Notes: generated from the sequence alone by a model not told the origin. Numbered from the stretch's first letter, positions 24,298-36,649 are shown. The stretch: DNA of 64,000 bases from Ciona intestinalis (GCF_000224145.3 NC_020176.2:4377825-4441824); one strand, 5' to 3'. A program made the numbers and translations.

Positions 24298-25122
24298 ATG
24301 TGAAATGTATTTTTACCACTAGCGGTAAAAGTATATTATTATTTTAGCTTTCTTAATCTAAAATATACACAAACTAAAGACTAAAATACACACAAACTAA
24401 AGACATGTAAAATAATCTACAGCTGGGACTAGAGATATTTGAAAATAAACAATAACTATTATGTCATAGTTAAAAAGTTGTTCTCGAATACAAAAACAAT
24501 CACAGCAGAATGTTTTGAATTTGTGCTTAATATTGTTAGAGTATATAGTGCTTGCCAACATGCTGTACTAGTTTTACTCATAAGAAGTCAACCGTAGTTA
24601 CAAAAACAAGGTTTATTTACAAAATTGATGTGCACAGTATTCAATGTGGCAAATATTGCTTTTAAGCGGCCGACGAAAGGTGTATATTGAGAAACTATGA
24701 GCGAATGAGAAACGAAAACATGCAAAGAAATTGCACAGTTTTGTGTTGGCCGGTATTTATATAGCAGTTGAGCGAAAGTGTTAGAATTGAAAGAGACAAA
24801 TTTTTGCAGCAGTTATTGTGTATTTAATGCAACATTTGTGTTATTTGGGAGTGAGATGCAATTGGTATATTGCTTTAACAGTTAGAAAAAGCGGGCAAAC
24901 AAACAAAACAATAAATAGACAAAAGCAAGCACAAAGAAAAGAAACTATATCGGTAGAGATGCCAATACACAGTGTTTATGATTCGTATCAAACCAAATCT
25001 TCGACACTGAGGGTTTTGGCACGAAATGCATGCGAGAAGCCTTGGGCTCCATGCTGTGTATACAGTTACTGGCATGCACCGTTTTTATAGTATTAGTACA
25101 GCTTAGTACGTGCTGGCTTGCC
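24298..25122. other. 3' flank and probable 3' UTR of FoxA
   Basis: AT-rich DNA downstream of the FoxA stop. A 23-bp tandem duplication lies at 24358-24404 (ACACAAACTAAAGAC twice). Minus-strand AATAAA-type signals occur near 24610-24620. No other gene is seen. Confidence 0.4.
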
Positions 25123-26886
25123 TTAGCTTGCTGGTACGCACCCTGGGTAGTATGCAGATTCGGTGTGGTCGGGCTGGTGGTTGAGGTGGTCACTGGGTAT
25201 GTGAAGTTGCTGCTGTTGGTGGAGCGGGTAGTGTAAAGCACTGGAATAATGGGAAGCTGATGAAGACGACGAAGGAGACGGAGTGGACACTGATGACGAG
25301 GAAGCTGAATTTACCGGCGAGCCTGAGGGCGCGATAGAACACTGAGGGATAGTGTCATTCACTGATGGTGGTGGCATCAAGCCAGTGAGAGAGTTCATTC
25401 CGTTGTTGTAATATTGCACTGCGTCTTGGTAAGCTCGTAGGTCTTTTGCTTGGGTGTAGCTCTGGTGGTGAGGGTGCTGCTGATAATGCTGTTGCTGAGG
25501 GTCTGAAACATTCATAAGACTGCTGATCGAAAATGGGTGTGGTGCAAAAGAATGCGCGGCGGCTACAGCAGCGAACGAGTTGTGTTGAACTGCAGCGGCA
25601 TATGCTGTTGCTTGGGCGTAATGAGAATACAGGTGATGTGATGGGTCTTGTTCATGGCCGACTAAATGATGCTCCTGGTTCATGGGGTGTGGAATGCTAT
25701 GGTGGGTTCTCTCGTCGGTTTTATCCCCAGCTGGAACCAACTCATGCAAGGAATGCGTGTTCAATGCCATGTTCTCTGAGGTTGGGGTGTTGGATGGCGA
25801 ACTAACTTCAACGGCAGATTGCTGTTGAGTGTGGTGGTGTTGAAGCTTGTCGTTGTGATCTGTTTGGCTGGGGTAAGCTGGGTTGTTTGTTTGGCTGGGG
25901 TGGTTAGCTGAGGAATTATCGTGCGTAGGTGCTGGAATTTGTTGAAGCATCCCATGCCCAAGCGATGTGTGTTGTTGGTTGTATAACTGATCGTGGGAGG
26001 TTATGGCCGTCGATGAAGCAAGGTCGGGCGACTTGTTGTCCGTGTCTGAATCTGCGTAAGTTTCATGACTGTTGTGTGGACTGTTGTGGGTGGATCCTGG
26101 GTTTGACATCGATGGTGGAGGGCTGACAGCATCGTTGGGGACAAGTTCTAGCGGTGAGTGTTCATCTGAGCTTGGTCCAGCGCCCTTTGATTTCTTATTG
26201 CTTTTGAATCTTTTCTGGCGACGCAAATAGCAGCCATTTTCGAACATGTTTCCAGCGTCTGGGTGTAGCGACCAATATGAACCTTTGCCAGGTTTGTCTG
26301 CCGATCTCGGTACTTTAACGAAGCAATCGTTGAATGACAAGCTATGGCGGATTGAATTTTGCCATCTTTGTTGGTTTTGTCGGTAGAATGGAAAAAGGTC
26401 CATGATCCAGTTGTATATTTCACTTAAGGTCATCATTTTGTTGGGCGATGACTGTAGGGCCATTGTAATGAGTGAAATATAACTGTATGGTGGCTTAGCA
26501 TGGGTGTAGTTTCTTCTGTATTGCTTCTCGGTCCTTCTGTTTAACATGAGCGCCATATTCGGCGTGATTCCAACGCCCGTCGGCATGCCGGCATACGCAG
26601 TGCCCATAGGCGGGGATCCGACAGCAGCAGCGGCCGCGGCAGCAATTTGAACGCTGTGGGGTGAGTGGCCGTTCATCGCACTTGTGCCCATACCATTAAA
26701 CGATACGCCGCCATATCCTTGCGGTAAAGCTTGGTTAAATCCGACCTGGTTGCCAGCAGCTGTAAGCGACATTGGGTTCATCTGGTTGACGTATGAAGGC
26801 TGCATACCGTTGGTCATATTGTTCATACCAGTAGCATAAGACTGTTGGAAGGGTTGGTACTTTGACGGTGGAGACGACAACATCAT
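25123..26886 (-). CDS. FOXA: FoxA (HNF3/forkhead) transcription factor
   Basis: A single open frame of 587 residues. The forkhead DNA-binding domain spans about residues 129-226: [19 protein letters not shown] opens it, the recognition helix is [16 protein letters not shown] (177-192), and wing 2 is followed by a basic stretch ([14 protein letters not shown]). An Ala run lies at 82-88. The C-terminal part keeps a FoxA conserved region II with the EH1-like Groucho motif HPFSISSLM. Weaker traces of region III (AYQDAVQYY) and the final YYPG motif remain. Long Gln/His/Ser stretches explain the length; vertebrate FoxA proteins are about 460 residues. FoxA proteins are nuclear pioneer factors; the ascidian orthologue acts early in endoderm, notochord and ventral nerve-cord lineages. 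The coding part is intronless; a non-coding 5' exon cannot be excluded. The start is the first of two adjacent Met codons. Confidence 0.96.
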   Translation of the reverse strand: MMLSSPPSKYQPFQQSYATGMNNMTNGMQPSYVNQMNPMSLTAAGNQVGFNQALPQGYGGVSFNGMGTSAMNGHSPHSVQIAAAAAAAVGSPPMGTAYAGMPTGVGITPNMALMLNRRTEKQYRRNYTHAKPPYSYISLITMALQSSPNKMMTLSEIYNWIMDLFPFYRQNQQRWQNSIRHSLSFNDCFVKVPRSADKPGKGSYWSLHPDAGNMFENGCYLRRQKRFKSNKKSKGAGPSSDEHSPLELVPNDAVSPPPSMSNPGSTHNSPHNSHETYADSDTDNKSPDLASSTAITSHDQLYNQQHTSLGHGMLQQIPAPTHDNSSANHPSQTNNPAYPSQTDHNDKLQHHHTQQQSAVEVSSPSNTPTSENMALNTHSLHELVPAGDKTDERTHHSIPHPMNQEHHLVGHEQDPSHHLYSHYAQATAYAAAVQHNSFAAVAAAHSFAPHPFSISSLMNVSDPQQQHYQQHPHHQSYTQAKDLRAYQDAVQYYNNGMNSLTGLMPPPSVNDTIPQCSIAPSGSPVNSASSSSVSTPSPSSSSSASHYSSALHYPLHQQQQLHIPSDHLNHQPDHTESAYYPGCVPAS

Positions 26887-28805
26887 TTTTGTACTTGCAA
26901 AAGTAATCCGATTTCAAAAGCTTTCTCAGAAATTACAGCAGCAGTTGTGTATAATATTTCAAATAGAAAGCTAGAAAAATAACTTGTTAAAAACTGGCCG
27001 TGATATTTTAAGAAAAAAATGGCGGCGAAATTATTGGTCAAAGATATAAAACTGAAAATAACGAAAATATGTCAAGATAAGTTTCCGCTTTGCTACTGAA
27101 TTAACTTCCTGTTACAAATCTGTTTTTCGGATATTAAATTTCAAGATTCTAAATTGTGTTTTAAGTTAACCGAAGCGTATAACTGGATTGTAACCCCAAC
27201 ACAATCTTGCTTACCCCCCACATACAACTTGAGCCAGTTCTGAGTCACCTAGCTGAAGTAAATAAAACTAATAAAGCTGGTAATTGAATCGACACCTGAA
27301 TTAAAGTCGACGTGGTTCAGCGCAAATCTCTCCGGACGCAAACAACAAGTAGTAACGGAGCACTCACTATTTAACCAGCAATAGTTTTGTGCTTATTCTA
27401 CTGAATATTTGGCGACCTCTTGCGGTTAAAGTTTAAAACTTTAATAATTCTGAATCAAATTTTAGGCTGCAAGGGCTGCAAGTATTTCTAAGCTAACTGC
27501 ATCCAGCAATTGTTCTATTTCGCAAAAGTAACTCAATTACCTGTTAAATACTTGCGATTTAAATTCGACTCTTTAGTGAAAACCTATACTAATTCAAGTA
27601 AGATGTAGATCTAAATTAAATACGAAACCACTACACTGTTCACTATTGAACAAACTGAATTGTGCTTCCAATAAATTCCAGCTCTCTTATAAGACGGAAT
27701 GCCGACTTTGGAGTAGCGCCCACTTTCCTTCTTTCCTCATTATCATAGACGTGCTCGCCCTCTAACCCCTTTTTCGCGCCACGGCTCTGGTCAAGCGTCG
27801 GCGGCCACTCGCTTTAGAAACACCTTCCGCCACCAGCAGCCCACGTTAAAAGCGGTGCCGCCCATATGTACAACTGATATCATTATCATTTCTCAGTGAA
27901 CAAACAAAACTTAACTTTCTAATGATGCGCATTCAGCCACTTCTAATTTACGTTCAATGTCAACATCTGGCCACTTTCCCCACTTCCCAAAACATATAGT
28001 AACACAATACATTTGCACAGTTAAGTTATCCAAATAGATACACTATAGCAATGTTTGTTATAGTGACTGTTGTTATAGTATATATTAGCCCAGCAAACAT
28101 ATTCAAATATCGATAAGTTTGTCCGACGAACCGAAAACTCTTGGCCAAATACAAAACGTTTGCTTTTTAGGCGATCCATATCAAATCAACAAATCAAGTT
28201 GTTGGCTTTGCATACATTTATACATAAACTAAAACAATGGTTTACTATATGAAAAGTCGTTTCTACAAATAAAAACATTGTAAAATGGAAAGAGAAATTT
28301 TATATATATACAAATTTGCTATCTTTGTAAAAGGTCCCAAATGCTTTATAACCAGCGTGAATTAACAGAATGCAAACAAATTAAATGGTTTAAACAAATG
28401 TGAATAATTTCATAACTTTAAACGCACATTTCAGTAGTTTGTATTATTTAATATTTAATTTAAAAAAATAAAAAATAAAATGGAGCATCATAGTTTGGCT
28501 CCGGGAACTTTGCTCGGGAATAAGTCTACAGATCTGCGGGAGTTCGGGTTTGATTCTACCGCAAATATTTACTCTCGATGTTGGGAGCAATCAAGCATAG
28601 GATGTAGCACCTTAACAGACCAATTTCCTTTTAAAATTTAAGTCTTGTTTTTATTTAAAAAAATATAAATTCAAAAAAAGTTTAATAAGTGCAATGGTAA
28701 GACTTTTAAGGATTGTGAAAGACACATGATAGATGATGCACCAACACATCTTGTTACAGTGTTACTTATATTTTCTACCACTACATAAACACATGTTACA
28801 TAATA

Positions 28806-28951
28806 TACTACTGTGGGGTAAGATGGGTTTGAACAAAAATAATATATTTTTATCATGAGAATATAGTTGTATGATCGTGTAAATATTTCTTTGTTTACAA
28901 CCAAATAGGAAAAACATTTGCAACTCGTCTTGTTTTCACCACTCTATTATA
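28806..28951 (+). mobile_element. MITE, diverged and shortened
   Basis: It starts TACTACTGTGGGGTAAGATG and ends CACCACTCTATTATA. The core is reduced (ATGATCGTGTAAATATT, TTCTTTGTTTACAACCAAAT). Confidence 0.7.
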
Positions 28952-30639
28952 AATTGTTCAGAAAATACACCTAGTTAATCATCATGGGATATTTTGATAT
29001 AGTTTAATTACAATAAACATGATTTGCGACTTGGTGAAAATAGGCCGCTCTACTTCGGCCGGAACGAAAGCTTCACACGTTTCCTATCTGGGACGTTTTG
29101 CACTGGCCCGCCAATGTCGCACTTGGTGCGTTTCATCATGCATTGATAAGAAACGTGCATTAGATATTTCTAAAGACTTGGTCTTGTCATTTAGAACTTG
29201 TTTTATTTAACACTCTAATAAAGCGCGCGTTATCAATGTAACTCTTGATGTATTAATGAAAGTATTGGAAATTGATTTGACATCAAAGTTTGGAAATTAT
29301 CAACACCTAAATTCCGTGCGATGCAAAATTAAGATACGGGTTCAAATTTAAAGATTTATTTTGAGCAACACATGGGTAGCGGTTTGCCGCCTTATTCTAA
29401 TACTTAAAAAATAAATAAAGTACACATACGGTTATAAATTATTCAAAGTAATATATTTTCCAATATATAAGCTGTTATATATTGGCCATGACGACGACAT
29501 ATTCGAAGCAAAATCGCAATAGCGAGTCCTATTTTTGCTGCTGCGTTTAAAAGTTCAAATCGAAACTTGAATGGTTGGGAGCGCTTGGTGTTTGCTGTTC
29601 GGATTGAATTCCGTTGCAACGTCACAAGCATGAGAGAATGGCACCAAACAAGGCTACTGCTTCAAAGGGCTGCAGACTATACGGTCCTGTTTGGCCTGAG
29701 AGCGGCAGCGATTTGCGTTTGAATTATCGCCGCTCTGACCTCCGCGAGCATGCGCTTATTTGCACAACGCTTCAAGATATTTGCTTTAATCAGTGACGTC
29801 ATATATACGGGCTGATTGGCTGGGGCGACGAGTCCTTGACTTTAATTCGCCTGTTGTGCTTGATTTTGGCAAACTGCGTGTTGGATGTAATCTATAGCGG
29901 TTTAATTTATTTTATGACGTAACGATACGTTGTATACTACGTCATCCCGCAGCACCACAGCTGCGTAGTTAAACAGTAATCCTTACTAAAGATTATAATA
30001 CTTTGGTGTCATGCACTGCTGTGTGTTGAAACATTGTTGGGATGTTTAACATAATCCCGTCTGTCTCGTATTGGATTTTACAATTCGTTATCTAAAGCAA
30101 GGAACAGAATTAAGTGATTGGTTCGCCGTTTGAAAGGTAGGTGTTTTAGTTTGATTTGATTAAGCGCTTTAACAACAAAATTCTTGGAATAATGGTCTCT
30201 AATATATTCTACTCAACAAACACAAAGCGGTGGAGAGTGGTCAAAATTGAGCACGTCAGGAGACGATTCGTCATTGCGCTATCTCGCGTGCACCTGTGTA
30301 CGCAGTACGTCCCCCAGTGTACCAGATTCGTATTGTTTTTCGCATCCGACGCTGCGACGGCGAAGAAAGTTTCACTGCTGGAATCAAAACGAAAGTGCGA
30401 AAAGTAAACAACCGGTAGTGGGCGGGACAGGTCAAACTTAAGTTGGAAGCCATCCGGTGTATTTTGCTTCCGTTTCCCAAACACGGATGTTTGCAAACAT
30501 GGGAGGGTGTTTGGACAATTCAGGAATCATAGATTTCTAAACGAAACGCCGCTATTTGCATTGTAACCGTCAATATCTATTCTAACGTTTTTTGGGGGGC
30601 GGGTATAAATTATCAGCCATACTTGAATCCTTTAAATAC

Positions 30640-30760
30640 AAGCCTACTCACAAAGTTACATACGTGTTAACTCGTAAGCAGGCGCACAGTGTATGGAATA
30701 GAACACTCCTAATGACTGTCGTTTTCCGGCATTCATTTTATAACAAAGTATTTTTTACCT
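30640..30760 (+). repeat. dispersed hairpin repeat copy
   Basis: A worn copy of a dispersed element of about 100 bp whose core is GGTGTATGAAACAGAACACC, then CGTGTTATAACGACTGTCGT. Here it reads AGTGTATGGAATAGAACACT and AATGACTGTCGTTTTCC. Confidence 0.5.
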
Positions 30761-31179
30761 TGTCGACACCCCGACTTTAGTGTGAGCAATATACGTTTGC
30801 ATGTTTGTGACTAAATTTTATTTCATTGATAAAACTTCTTACGGTGTCGGGAGGTATTTACTCGCTTCTTAACAAATTGGCGGGGACTTGGAAACTGCCG
30901 ACTTAGCCGCGAAAATACATGAATTTGAACGTAGCATTGGCGACATCTAACGGCACCATAAAAACAGAATTTTCTAAACTCCCAGAAAATATTTCTTGCA
31001 TAATATCTAATGGAATAATATCGTGATAACCGTCAGATCACAGTTGGAAGGTTTATTTCTTTACTACAAGAACACGTTTGGTAGGTATATATCTACAGAT
31101 ATATTTACCTCTGCGAAAACGCGAAGATCGCAATATTTAAAAAAAAAACAAGAGTCTCTTAATTTAATTGTTAAAAATG

Positions 31180-31201
31180 TGGAGGTGCCGGGCATCGATC
31201 C

Positions 31202-31236
<35 letters not shown>

Positions 31237-31252
31237 TCTGAGCTACACCCCC
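31180..31252 (-). tRNA. tRNA-Ala (anticodon AGC), copy 1
   Basis: The reverse complement is a 73-nt cloverleaf. The acceptor GGGGGTG pairs with CACCTCC (one G-T pair) before A. The D arm has box A TAGCTCAGATGG, and the anticodon arm is CGCGC-TTAGCAT-GCGCG. The T arm contains GGATCGATGCC, a slightly unusual box B. A T-run (ATTTTTAA) follows on the minus strand as a Pol III terminator. Identical to the gene at 36840-36912. Confidence 0.97.
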
Positions 31253-34200
31253 GACGAGAAAACATGGTCTAAATGTTTGTACAGTTGCATTCTTTAGAAA
31301 ATGTTTGTACAGTTATTAATTGGCCAACTTTAATACGACGAAGAATATTTGAGTTCGTACTGTTATTGAAAAGATTCATAATAGATACTATGTATAATTG
31401 AATGTTGTGTTATGTAGGGTTACACTGGGTTTGGTTTTAAAGCCACTGCACCACGACAAGGTACCAGCGAATTGCAATGGAAAAGGTTTGCCCGAACCAC
31501 TATGGGCAATTTGTGTTGTTTGTGTGTGGGGTGTGTGGTGCGGCTGTATCAACACAATGTTAATATTAATAAGTTATACTTAAGTTAAACCCCCTGTGTG
31601 GGTATGATATCTTTGCTTCTTGGATTGGACGATGGAGGTTTGTCTTTGTCTTTGCTTTTATTCTTCGTCTTTAATCTTCCGGCGCGTATTTGCGAGCGCG
31701 TGCGTGCGAGTGCGTGCGTTGTTTAGCCTAGCGCGTTACTGGTACCCCACCATCTGGGACCCAAAAGGGGGACCACATGGTGGGTAACCAGCGACAAAAA
31801 TAATACAACAAAGTGCGACGCCCCTAAAAAATGCCACGCGCCCATGGCCGCCTATATTGGACATCACCTTGTACCAGTACTACCATTTGTACCGTACTGG
31901 TTCTGAAGCTTGTGTTCCATCCACTCCCTTCGTCCTCTCCGTCTGCAGGACCCGGTTACATTTCCCCTGTACCCCTTTGGGTATGTGGTGTCTTCTTGTT
32001 TCGTGCTTCGTCATCGTGACGTCATCATGTCGTCATAACTAAACTAACTCGTTAACTGGTTTACCACGGCAAGCTAAACATTCGTGTGACAGTGTTGGGA
32101 ATGTGTCTAACGCGGTTAATAGGATAAAGGGGGTTAGGTGGTAAAGGGATATTAACGTTAAAGGAACAGGAGGGAACTACGATCTTGCTGCAAGACCAAA
32201 TGCACGGCTAAACCGCGCCTACACTGAGCTAGGAGTGACGACAACCTGAAAGGGGTCGGATGTTAATATTGAAGATAATTGGCATATACCATGAATTGGC
32301 ATATACCATGAATGAATGAATGTAACTTAACTTACCCAAACTAATGGGTAGAACGCAGTGCGCATGCGCGCCATTTCTCCTCAACCACAGCAACAGATGC
32401 TGCCTAAAAATGGACTTATTTTATTCAACAATATAACGTTTGAATATAAATTAACATGGGCGTATAACGGTTGCAAGTCGCAACCTTTTCAAATATGTGT
32501 ATAGTCCTATTAAACCTTGTGCTTTTGTTTGTTTATTTATTTGTATTTTCGTATCATATCATTTGTTACCTGTGATTGGTTAAAAGCGTTCAGATCTTTA
32601 GCGATGTCATATTCGGTGACGTCATACCCCGTGACGTATAGAACCACTCTGTAGATAAATGGAATTAAAATCCCGTCGATTTTTACCTCGTATTGTCTTA
32701 CTTGTGGTTAGTTGTAAAGCAAAACCGTGACGTAGTTGGTGACGTATGCAGGTTGATGACGTAGGTGGCCGGCCACCTTTACCTGGGCCGGATGGGAGAG
32801 AACCAAAGAGAGAGAGAGAGGGGAAGTAAAGAGAAGAAGGAAGGCATTGGTTAAATTAGGACAACCTGAAATTGGATTGTAATTAAACATAATCTTAAAT
32901 TAGATGGGTTGGCCAAACCCTATGTAAGGTTATAATATATGTAGTAATAACAACGTATACTAGTATATAATAATGTATGTAGTTATAGTAATGTATAGTG
33001 ATATATAATAATGTATAGTATAGTGTATAAATAATATTAACTAAGTTATGGTAATGTATATCGTAGATTAAGCTACCCCATAAGATACCCCATACCTCAA
33101 CACAACCATACAAACAGAGACGCACATACAAACAAACAGAAAAAAACATACAAAAAAACTAAACATAAAACCGTAATATAAGTGCAAGATTACAGTGAGC
33201 ATCATATATTTCAAAATTTATTGCAGTTCTACCGCCACCACGCGGTTACATTTTACAACAGTCTTGTGTTCCATTCACTCCTCCTTCCTCTCCGTCTGCC
33301 GGTTACAATTCTCCTGTACCGCAATGGGCATGTGGCGTCTTTTTATTTGTGCTTCGTCATCGTGACGTCATCATGTTATCATCATATGTCGTTAGTTCTT
33401 CACGGTTACATTTTTACAGACCCTGCAAAATAAATTTAACGACATACGGAAATACAATCACCAAAAAAAGTTACGTACGTGGACACGTAGTATAACTTGT
33501 AAGCGGACACAAGGTGTATGAAACAGAACACCCGTGTTATACCGACTGTCGCTTCCCCTTCGTTCAAATAAATAACTTTCATACATTCACAAAGACAAAT
33601 TTATTTACCCATTATTCGTTGAAGCTTCTCGGGGCTTGGTGTGACGTAGACGTGATGACGTATGGAGGTTGGTGACGTCAGTAGCTGACTGCAAAGACCT
33701 TAACAGAGAGAGAACGGAAGAAAGAAGAAAGAAAATAAGAGTTGGGTTAGGTTAAAATTAATATAATTATAATAGATATTAGTATAATTGTAATTATTTA
33801 GAAATAAATAACATAAGATATAATTTATCATAATTCATGTATAATATAAACTACTTATATAAATAAACTATAATAGTATATAAATAATAAAATATAAAAC
33901 ATAAAAATAAAATAAACATATTACAAACAACATAAAATGTGCAAGAATACAGTGGAATCATCGCATATTTCAAAAGCTTGTACCCGTACCGCCACCATGC
34001 GGTTCGCAGTTTACACTTTGCTGCATGTTTTACCAAATCGTCCCTTTTTGCTGTCCCTATTTCAAATCCATTAGATTGATCCAATCCTTTTGGTATTGTG
34101 ATCTCTTATCCTTCTGGTGTTCCAAATGTTTAAGTGTCCAATCCTTTATCATTGTGGTTGAGCATTTTACCATTGGATTCCTGTAAGCTGTAAAGCAAAT

Positions 34201-34300
34201 GTTGTGATAACATAAGGTTAGTGAATAATTTTAAACTTATTAAATTAAGTATTTACTAGTTAACAATACACGTGCAAAGTTACAGTGAGCATATTGTATT
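31253..34300. repeat. degenerate local duplications rich in TGACGT motifs
   Basis: No coding gene was recognised. Block A (31861-32040) recurs at 33215-33400, sharing TGTGTTCCAT, CTCTCCGTCTGC and GCTTCGTCATCGTGACGTCA. Block B (32727-32860) recurs at 33638-33755 as a run of GTGACGTA/TGACGT motifs followed by an AG-rich purine tract. A third block with GTGCAAGATTACAGTGAGCAT occurs near 33182, 33936 and 34271. A fragment TTGGCATATACCATGAA is doubled at 32280-32313. The arrangement suggests an old tandem unit of about 0.8-1.4 kb that has decayed. Confidence 0.6.
33485..33590 (+). repeat. dispersed hairpin repeat copy
   Basis: Contains AAGGTGTATGAAACAGAACA, then CCCGTGTTATACCGACTGTC and a TTCAAATAAATAACTTTCAT tail, close to the family pattern. 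Confidence 0.6.
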
Positions 34301-34376
34301 TAGAAGTCTTATAAGATGATAGTATTGTCGATTTCGGTTGCAATTCTTTTAAATTTCCACCTTTTTGCCAGAGTTT

Positions 34377-34865
34377 CCGAAGTTCCATTTGGCAACAAAT
34401 CTAAAACGGCTCCCATTTGACCAGAAATTCAAAACTGCTCCCAATTTATCAAAAATTTAAAACGGGTTCCATTTGACAAGAAATTTAAAACGGGTCTCAA
34501 TTAACCAGAAATTCAAAACTGCTCCCAATTTATCAGAAATTTAAAACGGGTTCCATTTGACAAGAAATTTAAAACGGGTCTCAATTAACCAGAAATTCAA
34601 AACTGCTCCCAATTTATCAGAAATTTAAAACGGGTTCCATTTGACAAGAAATTCAAATCGGGTTCCATTTGTCAAAAAATTCAAAATGGGTCCCATTTGA
34701 CCAGAAATTCAAAACGAGTTCCATTTGACAAGAAATTCAAATCGGGTCCCAATTAACCAGAAAATTTAAAACGGCTCCCATATGACAAGAAATTCAAAAC
34801 GAGTTCCGTTTGACAAGAAATTCAAAACAGGTCCCAATTTAAAAGCAATTCATAACGGGTCCCAA
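34377..34865. repeat. 28-bp tandem array with higher-order period
   Basis: About 17 copies of a 28-bp unit (AACGGGTTCCATTTGACAAG, then AAATTCAA). Between about 34417 and 34650, three unit variants form an 84-bp higher-order repeat that itself recurs nearly three times, which indicates recent local expansion. The outer copies are more diverged. There is no sustained open frame. Confidence 0.92.
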
Positions 34866-34979
34866 CCCACATACACAGAAAGCTGTACAATATAGCCTAC
34901 AGAAGAAATAGGACAAGTGTAGAAAACAAATGATCAAATAAAAACAACTTCAATGTTTGTGTATACTATATATCATACA

Positions 34980-36250
34980 CAGGGTAATTGGCCAAACCTG
35001 ACCTAAATCCCAGATCCTCGGTTCCTTGATCACATATACTGAATATCATATACAGTGTTGTTAACATAGCGGATAATATATAACTGTATACACTTCTTAA
35101 TTAAACAGAGTCAAATAAAATACCTCAGAAACAAATAGTGAAATATGTAGAGTATACCATTATATTAATATGATTTATATACTGAAAACAAATAACAACT
35201 GAAACGCGCGTTGTGTATAAGTCATCCACCGTTTTCATAACACAATCCTGTAAACGAACAGCCGACTAGAAACAAGTGGAATACGTATGTGTATAATATC
35301 ATACAAACTATTGCTATACAACATAGCATATATTCATATATTAAAACATAGCCCTGTAAATAAGTCCTGTACATATAATATGTGTAATATACTGAAACAA
35401 ATGATCAAACAACGGGCTCCGTGAAAATCGTATACAATATTGCTATTCAACATAGCATATACAAGCACAGTCTTGTAAATAAGTAGAGCCCTGCACATAT
35501 ATAATATGTATGTATGTATAGTATACTGAAACAAATGGTCAAATTCGCAGATAGTCAAGCTTGGCCATAAAAACAATTGTAAATACCGCGAAGCAATATT
35601 GCTATACAAAATAGCAAATAATATAGTAACACATTGTCCTGTACACAACTGGTCAACTATAGAAATAAGTCCAATACACGATTGTGAAAATCATACAGAA
35701 TACTGCTATAAATAAGTTCAAGCACAGCACAACAGTTCTGTAAATACGGGTCCACTTAAAATAAGTTTAATACGCGCGTCGTGTAATTCCAACACAATAT
35801 GTTACGCAGTATAGCATATATATACGATAATAACATAGTCTGTAATAAATAGGTAACTCAAATAAGTCTTCTGAGCCCGCTGTGTAAATCATACAGAATA
35901 TTGAATATATAGCATATAAATAACATTAGTCCTGAAACAGAAGCATATAGTGAAGTTCGGTACGCGCGTCGTATATATCATATACACAATATTGCTATAA
36001 TATACCATCTAATCATATAATATAGCCCTGGAAACAACCTGTTGCATAAATAAATACAATACGTCGCGTATATCAAACACATCAATAGCATATCACATAT
36101 AGTACAGCATATATAGTCAACATATGGAACAGAGTCCCGAAACGAAAGCATATTTAGATGCCTGTGAACGCAGGTAAAATAAATAAATAGCGCGCTCTGT
36201 CTAAATGAGACATAGTATATTGATATACAATATAGCTGCTATAGCACATA
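34980..36250. repeat. degenerate tandem array, about 100-bp unit
   Basis: Roughly a dozen poorly conserved units share TAGTCCTGTAAATAAGT, ACTGAAACAAATGATCAA, a GCGCGTCGTGTAAATCATAC block and AATATTGCTATACAACATAG-CATATA. Spacing is about 90-130 bp, so the period is approximate. No gene is seen. It directly follows the 28-bp array. Confidence 0.75.
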
Positions 36251-36649
36251 GAATAAATAGAAAAATATAGAAACCTGCAGACACAAAGCAAAAACAAAAT
36301 ACTGTTGAACCAAAATTCAATCCAACGCCCATCGAAGTAATACTATACACTGTACTAGCCTCGTTTTGCTGTAAACGCTAAGCCACAGCAAGCAGAAAAA
36401 AACGTTGATTACTTTTCGAAGCGACGCTTCTCGTACGATGTGGAAAGCGCTTTGCAGCAAAAAAGTTCTTGAGTGACGTCATCGTTTTTACCAGGATCTG
36501 CGTTTTCATGTGGTAAAATTAAAACTGCTGTTGCTTGTACATATAAACGTTAAAAAGACTGTACAAATATGCCTCGAAAGGTATAATAGTATAATTTTCA
36601 TATAGTGATTTTTTAGCTTTACAATCGCTACGCATATATGTAGACAATG

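Larger units (their letters stand above)
26887..31179. promoter_or_regulatory. FoxA upstream region (about 4.3 kb, no gene)
   Basis: No convincing gene lies between FoxA and the tRNA-Ala. Read on the minus strand, the proximal part has TTTGACCAAT (CCAAT box next to a CTTTGA TCF-like core, 27033-27044) and GCCGCCATTTT (YY1-like, 27017-27027). Further out there is a TTATAAGAG-type TATA candidate with an adjacent GGAATG TEAD-type core near 27690-27705. GATA-type cores lie near 27875-27888. A 14-bp palindrome ATGTTTGCAAACAT at 30487-30500 matches a Fox site on both strands. All are consensus matches only. Confidence 0.4.

Noticed and set aside
25533-26126. Plus-strand frames opposite FoxA
   Set aside because: Shadows of the FoxA coding strand.
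30156-30496. Four overlapping frames on both strands near 30.2-30.5 kb
   Set aside because: Openness in several frames at once reflects few stop codons in GC-richer DNA rather than coding.
34377-34865. CRISPR-like array of 28-bp repeats
   Set aside because: Units abut with no spacers and diverge gradually.
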